NCBI GenBank assembly: GCA_946477805.1
Contig: CAMKZP010000128.1
Span: forward strand, 1 to 8,589
DNA length: 8,589 bases
Direction: 5' to 3'
DNA from: an uncultured Enterobacter sp.
GTDB taxonomy: Bacteria; Pseudomonadota; Gammaproteobacteria; Enterobacterales; Enterobacteriaceae
Part shown: piece by piece, positions 5,861 to 8,589 of the stretch
Numbering within the stretch: the first letter of the stretch is position 1
Layout: the number at the start of each line of letters is the position of its first letter
The notes under the pieces: generated by a model
Told to the model about the DNA's origin: nothing
Seen by the model: only the letters and a program-made list of their open reading frames with translations
The model's database searches: none
Program-made: the position numbers and the translations under genes

Positions 5861-5966
5861 CCCAATTATCCGGCTCATCGCCGCACTTATGGCGCTGGGC
5901 GCTCTCATCTCATTTCTTCACGAACCGGAAGGTGTGCAATGGCTGCTTTTAATGTGGGCGCATTAG
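5850..5966 (+). CDS. Tiny membrane-type protein, 38 aa
   Basis: An ATG at 5850 lies 11 bases inside the previous gene and the frame ends TAG at 5964-5966. It encodes 38 residues beginning MQANPIIRLIAALMALGALI, with a hydrophobic stretch at about 6-23, then HEPEGVQ and a second short hydrophobic piece, WLLLMW. A weak AGGA (5836-5839) lies 10 bases upstream. It overlaps the next gene by 28 bases. The overlap with both neighbours suggests coupled translation; partnership with the preceding membrane protein is inferred from position only. Confidence 0.55.
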   Translation: MQANPIIRLIAALMALGALISFLHEPEGVQWLLLMWAH

Positions 5967-6139
5967 TCCAGAAGAAGACCGGCGGACTGAAGGGGGTAGT
6001 CGAAAGCCTGCTGGAACCAGAAAACGATAAGGCGAGGGTTTATGTCGCATGGGACGGCGGCACTTACCAGATCCACTACGAATACGAATTACGCGCGGCC
6101 ACGCCAGACCAGCCGCAGTTCTATAAAACGATGTCATAG
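5939..6139 (+). CDS. Small beta-rich phage protein, 66 aa
   Basis: Starts at ATG 5939 with GGAAGG (5927-5932) six bases upstream. The sequence VGALVQKKTGGLKGVVESLL, then NDKARVYVAWDGGTYQIHYE shows short alternating hydrophobic strands with Gly turns, like a small SH3-type barrel (KOW- or YodF-like in general shape), and ends with a polar tail. No active-site motif is seen. Its stop is 8 bases before xis and its TAG forms part of the xis ribosome site (AGGAG 6138-6142), so it is probably co-translated with xis. Function unknown. Confidence 0.7.
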   Translation: MAAFNVGALVQKKTGGLKGVVESLLEPENDKARVYVAWDGGTYQIHYEYELRAATPDQPQFYKTMS

Positions 6140-6147
6140 GAGCGATC

Positions 6148-6393
6148 ATGAGCGAAATTATTCAAATCGTGCCCAGTGAGTGGGTGACAGAAGACCTGCT
6201 CGTGAAGATGACAGGGCTCCGCCCGGGAACGATAGCGCGGGCCCGCAAAACAAGCTGGCTCTGCGGCAGGGAGTACGTCCACATGTCCCCGGACAGCATC
6301 CCAAAGGAAAACAGCGAGTGCCTGTATAACCACAAAGCAATCGACCAGTGGGTTGAGAGCCTCAAAAAGAAACAGCCGGGTGCGCGCCAATGA
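6148..6393 (+). CDS. xis: Excisionase, DUF1233 family
   Basis: An 81-residue protein with the winged-helix pattern of the DUF1233 putative excisionases: IVPSEWVTEDLLVKMTGLRP (7-26), GTIARARKTSWLCGREYVHM (27-46), NSECLYNHKAIDQWVE (55-70). Its length, its position directly upstream of int, and the match all agree. Such proteins bind and bend attachment-site DNA and bias the integrase toward prophage excision. AGGAG (6138-6142) is 5 bases before the ATG. No frameshift or missing part is seen, so excision capacity may be intact. Confidence 0.9.
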   Translation: MSEIIQIVPSEWVTEDLLVKMTGLRPGTIARARKTSWLCGREYVHMSPDSIPKENSECLYNHKAIDQWVESLKKKQPGARQ

Positions 6394-6438
6394 AGATCCG
6401 TTTATGCTTAGCGGGCTCTTGGACGTCAGGAGGGAATA

Positions 6439-7734
6439 ATGGCTAAGTCAGCATACCCAACAGGCGTGGAGAACCATGGCGGGACGCTCCGCATATGGTT
6501 CATCTATAAAGGCAGCCGGGTGCGTGAAAGCCTCGGCGTGCCGGATACACCAAAAAACAGGAAGATCGCTGGCGAGCTGCGCGCGTCGGTGTGCTTCGCA
6601 ATAAAGACCGGAAACTTCAACTTTGCGGCCCAGTTCCCGAATTCGCCGAACCTGAGAAGGTTTGGGGTGGAGAGCAAGGAAATCACCGTGCTGGAGCTGG
6701 CCAATAAATGGCTTGAGCTGAAGCGCATGGAGATCAGCACCAACGCGATGTCACGCTATGCGTCTATAGCGCGCAACATGGTGCCAAGGATTGGCGGGGA
6801 CAGGCTGGTTTCTGCGGTAACGCAGGAAGACCTGCTGTTTATCAGGAAGGAATTGCTGACCGGTTATCAGACGTTGAAGACGGGGCATCGTACACCGGTG
6901 AAGGGCCGGACAGTCCGAACGGTCAACAACTACATGAAAACCATGAGCGGGATGTTTAAGTTTGCAGCCGACAGCGGGTATGTCCGGGTGAATCCGTTCA
7001 CCGGGATCGCCCTTCTCAAGCGGTCACGCTGCGAACCTGACCCGCTGACGCGCGACGAATTCATTCGGCTGATAAACGCCTGCCCCACCCAGCAGCTGAA
7101 AAACATGTGGTCGCTGGCGGTGTACACCGGGGTGCGCCACGGCGAACTCGTGTCGCTGGCCTGGGAAGATATCGACCTGAAAGCGGGAACAATGATGATC
7201 CGCCGGAATCACACGTTAACGAAGGAGTTCACCCTTCCGAAAACTGAGGCCGGGACGGACCGCATCATCAACCTTATTCAGCCGGCCATCGACGTGCTGA
7301 AAAGCCAGGCCGAAATAACACGCCTGGGTAAGCAGTATCAGGTTGAGGTGAAACTGCGCGAGTATGGACGCACCGTTGTGCATCCGTGCACGTTCGTGTT
7401 CAACCCCAAGAAGGGATTGCGTAATGGCCGTGCAGGGCATCATTACGCTGTTGGGTCGATCAACCAGTCCTGGGAGGCAGCAATGCGGCGCGCCGGGATT
7501 CGCTATCGCAGAGCATACCAGTCCCGACACACGTATGCATGCTGGTCGTTGGCTGCCGGTGCCAACCCGAACTTCATCGCGAAGCAAATGGGCCACACCG
7601 ACGCGCAAATGGTTTACCGGGTGTACGGATCCTGGATGGCTGAAAATAATCAGGACCAGGTACTCATCCTCAACCAGAAATTGAGTGAGTTTGCCCCATC
7701 CATGCCCCACGCTGTGGGATCGTATGGTTATTAA
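6439..7734 (+). CDS. int: Tyrosine site-specific integrase
   Basis: A 431-residue phage integrase. The first part (residues 1-60, YPTGVENHGGTLRIWFIYKG) is an arm-binding domain of the DUF3596/Arm-DNA-binding type; about 83-185 is the core-binding SAM-like domain (VLELANKWLEL ... NYMKTMSGMFKFA); about 200-400 is the catalytic domain. The active site residues are R233 (TGVRHGEL), K268 (LPKTEAG), R363 and H364 (YQSRHTYA), H386 (QMGHTD) and the nucleophile Y396 (VYGSWM). Position 360, usually His, is Tyr, as in many enterobacterial phage integrases with 'YQ-x-RHT'. AGGAGG (6428-6433) precedes the ATG by 5. Length is normal and the gene is intact. It integrates the phage at the 3' end of fliE. Confidence 0.97.
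   Translation: MAKSAYPTGVENHGGTLRIWFIYKGSRVRESLGVPDTPKNRKIAGELRASVCFAIKTGNFNFAAQFPNSPNLRRFGVESKEITVLELANKWLELKRMEISTNAMSRYASIARNMVPRIGGDRLVSAVTQEDLLFIRKELLTGYQTLKTGHRTPVKGRTVRTVNNYMKTMSGMFKFAADSGYVRVNPFTGIALLKRSRCEPDPLTRDEFIRLINACPTQQLKNMWSLAVYTGVRHGELVSLAWEDIDLKAGTMMIRRNHTLTKEFTLPKTEAGTDRIINLIQPAIDVLKSQAEITRLGKQYQVEVKLREYGRTVVHPCTFVFNPKKGLRNGRAGHHYAVGSINQSWEAAMRRAGIRYRRAYQSRHTYACWSLAAGANPNFIAKQMGHTDAQMVYRVYGSWMAENNQDQVLILNQKLSEFAPSMPHAVGSYGY
7692..7709 (+). repeat. Direct repeat TGCCCCA, 11-base period
   Basis: TGCCCCA occurs at 7692-7698 and 7703-7709, so the copies start 11 bases apart, about one helical turn. They lie at the 3' end of int, where arm-type integrase sites could fall if the P' arm overlaps the gene. 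The copies are also coding DNA, so chance is possible. Confidence 0.35.
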
Positions 7735-7741
7735 TTATAAA

Positions 7742-7754
7742 TATCATTAGGTTA
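7742..7754 (+). promoter_or_regulatory. Possible IHF site next to attachment site
   Basis: TATCAT-TAGG-TTA matches the IHF consensus WATCAA-N4-TTR with one mismatch (T for the last A), and it is preceded by an A/T-rich tract (about 7728-7743), as is usual for strong sites. It lies between int and fliE, where IHF bends the P' arm in lambda-type integration. Confidence 0.35.
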
Positions 7755-7764
7755 GTTAACCTAA
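7747..7764. repeat. Inverted repeat over the fliE stop; likely part of the attachment site
   Basis: TTAGGTTA (7747-7754) and TAACCTAA (7757-7764) are perfect inverted repeats with two bases between. The right arm contains the fliE stop codon (7761-7763, TAG on the minus strand). It stands at the phage-host boundary. The two-base spacer is shorter than the usual 6-8 base overlap of tyrosine integrases, so it may not itself be the crossover core. It could also act as a weak hairpin at the ends of the convergent int and fliE transcripts. Confidence 0.5.
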
Positions 7765-8075
7765 ACCTGCATGCCCATCACTTCCTGGTACGCAGACACC
7801 AGCTTGTTGCGCACCTGGAGACCCATCTGCAGGGAGACGGACGCTTTTTGCAGATCGGCCATCACGTCGTTCAGCGCCACGCCCGGTTCACCGAGGGTAA
7901 ATTTTTCCGCCTGGGTACGCGCGGCGGTCTGTTTCTCACTGATACGGTCAAGCGCGGCGTTCAGCTGCCCGGCAAAGCTGATGCCCGGCTGCTCGTCCAT
8001 CACGTTCTGATTGCGGGCCGTCATCGCGGTTGCCTGCAGCTGACTGATTACCCCTTCAATGCCCTGTATAGCCAT
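7761..8075 (-). CDS. fliE: Flagellar hook-basal body protein FliE
   Basis: A 104-residue protein matching FliE: MAIQGIEGVISQLQATAM at the start, ISFAGQLNAALDRISEKQTA, TLGEPGVALNDVM, QVRNKLVSAYQEVMGMQV at the end. FliE links the MS ring (FliF) to the proximal rod of the flagellar basal body and is exported by the flagellar type III system. Length and ends are as expected, so the gene looks functional in spite of the prophage beside its stop codon. The ribosome site AGGGGA (8081-8086 on the minus strand) is 5 bases from the start. It is controlled with fliF from the shared operator at 8133-8175. Confidence 0.97.
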   Translation of the reverse strand: MAIQGIEGVISQLQATAMTARNQNVMDEQPGISFAGQLNAALDRISEKQTAARTQAEKFTLGEPGVALNDVMADLQKASVSLQMGLQVRNKLVSAYQEVMGMQV

Positions 8076-8132
8076 GACTTTCCCCTGGATGGTTTTTTAC
8101 GCGGTCAAGACTAACAGCTTGTCAATAAGATA

Positions 8133-8175
8133 AAGGCGGTAAATAGCGTTAAAAAACCAGGTTATTTGACGCATA
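8133..8175. promoter_or_regulatory. FlhDC operator between divergent fliE and fliF
   Basis: An imperfect inverted repeat matching the FlhD4C2 box. The left half (8133-8148, AAGGCGGTAAATAGCG) differs from AAYGSNNNAAATAGCG at one position; the right half (8160-8175) ends in TATTT-GAC-GCAT and agrees at 10 of 13 specified positions. The halves are 11 bases apart, within the usual 10-14. Its place between fliE and fliF is where the class 2 flagellar operator lies in E. coli and Salmonella. The rest of 8076-8303 shows no gene; individual -10 boxes could not be called with confidence. Confidence 0.85.
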
Positions 8176-8303
8176 GAAAATCCCGAATCATCAAATAATG
8201 GCAGGGCCATACGTATGGAACTTTTGTCGTGTTTGCCGACCCGGGAGTCAGTTTTGTTTCTCTACACGAATAACGTAAATCACCAGGATTTAAGAGGTGC
8301 GCA

Positions 8304-8589
8304 ATGAGTGCGACAGCAGCATCGACAGCGCCACAGAATAAATCACTCGAGTGGATGAACCGCCTTCGCGCGAACCCTAAAATCCCGTTGATCGTGGCAG
8401 GCGCTGCCGCCATTGCGATCCTGGTTGCGATGGTCCTGTGGGCAAAAAGCCCGGATTACCGCACGCTTTACAGCAATCTCTCCGATCAGGATGGCGGTGC
8501 CATCGTCACCCAGCTCACCCAGATGAACATCCCGTATCGCTTTGCCGATAACGGCGGTGCGCTTGAAGTACCGGCAGATAAAGTGCATG
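8304..8589 (+). CDS. fliF: Flagellar MS-ring protein FliF, N-terminal part, cut by window edge
   Basis: The first 95 residues of FliF: MSATAASTAPQNKSLEWM, RLRANPKIPLIVAGAAA, then a first membrane segment (about residues 28-47, ending MVLWAKS), and the start of the periplasmic domain (PDYRTLYSNLSDQDGGAIV, QLTQMNIPYRFADNGGALEV). The full protein is about 550-560 residues with a second membrane segment near the C-terminus; it forms the inner-membrane MS ring on which the flagellum assembles. The ATG has AGAGGT (8293-8298) 5 bases upstream. It is the first gene of the fliF operon and probably shares the FlhDC operator with fliE. Confidence 0.97.
   Translation, partial: MSATAASTAPQNKSLEWMNRLRANPKIPLIVAGAAAIAILVAMVLWAKSPDYRTLYSNLSDQDGGAIVTQLTQMNIPYRFADNGGALEVPADKVH

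Larger units (their letters stand above)
1..7764 (+). mobile_element. Lambdoid prophage, right (xis-int) end; left part outside window
   Basis: All genes from the left edge to the integrase lie on one strand with almost no gaps and end in excisionase then integrase, next to the chromosomal gene fliE. This is the order of the lambda PL operon. Several products are typical of lambdoid accessory regions: Gp157 family, Dam-like methyltransferase, Orf73-like zinc finger, DUF550/DUF551 and DUF4222. No structural, lysis, repressor or replication genes are visible; they would lie to the left. The right limit is approximate, because the crossover may be at the fliE stop or some tens of bases inside fliE. 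The element may be complete: no integrase or excisionase defect is seen. Confidence 0.95.

Noticed and set aside
6122..6127. TATAAA as a -10 box for a xis-int promoter
   Set aside because: No acceptable -35 box is found at 16-18 bases upstream; the hexamer lies in coding sequence.
7216..7710. 164-residue minus-strand open frame within int
   Set aside because: It is antisense to the catalytic domain of a clearly intact integrase and shows no familiar motif.
7848..8114. Plus-strand frame opposite fliE
   Set aside because: FliE on the minus strand is unmistakable; the plus-strand frame is its shadow.
8162..8588. Minus-strand frames opposite fliF and across the FlhDC operator
   Set aside because: They overlap a recognised operator and the conserved start of FliF and encode nothing familiar.
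1..8589. tRNA genes, CRISPR arrays, insertion sequences or toxin-antitoxin pairs
   Set aside because: No cloverleaf, regularly spaced repeats, transposase or recognisable toxin-antitoxin proteins were seen on either strand.

Overview
The window is the right-hand end of a lambda-like (lambdoid siphovirus-type) prophage joined to the flagellar locus of an enterobacterial chromosome. The host part is clear. FliE (minus strand, 7761-8075) and the start of FliF (plus strand, from 8304) lie divergently around a FlhDC-type operator, as in Escherichia, Salmonella and Enterobacter. The proteins are close to, but not identical with, those of E. coli as I recall them. An Enterobacter-like member of the Enterobacteriaceae fits, but the genus cannot be fixed from this window.

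Bases 1-7734 are phage DNA. All genes point right, toward the integrase, the layout of the lambda PL (early left) operon running from recombination genes through accessory genes to xis and int. From left to right they are: a Gp157-family gene cut by the window edge; a winged-helix-like protein; a 55-residue protein; a Dam-like phage adenine methyltransferase; two small conserved phage genes, the second DUF551-like; a tiny ORF that coincides with a possible terminator; a phage protein of the NANLIAAAPDLL type; a lambda Orf73-like C4 zinc-finger protein; an ASCH-like protein; an HNH-AP2 endonuclease-like gene; DUF4222-like, DUF7694-like and DUF550-DUF551 proteins; two very small ORFs ending at a hairpin terminator; two small membrane proteins; a small beta-rich protein; a DUF1233-type excisionase; and a 431-residue tyrosine integrase.

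The genes are packed extremely tightly. Many start codons overlap the previous stop (ATGA or GTGA), so translational coupling is likely throughout. Two hairpin-plus-T-tract signals inside the operon (2195-2215 and 5626-5652) suggest that reading through to xis and int needs phage antitermination or a separate promoter.

The phage-host junction lies at or inside the 3' end of fliE. The integrase stop is only 26 bases from the fliE stop, and an 18-base inverted repeat covers that stop codon. FliE still ends in a normal-looking C-terminus, so the phage probably restores the end of the gene on integration. Bases 8076-8303 are the fliE-fliF regulatory region. The least explained parts are the HNH-AP2 gene inserted in the accessory run, the small overlapping ORFs between the second terminator and xis, and the fliE attachment site. 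I did not find a complete new defence or counter-defence system.
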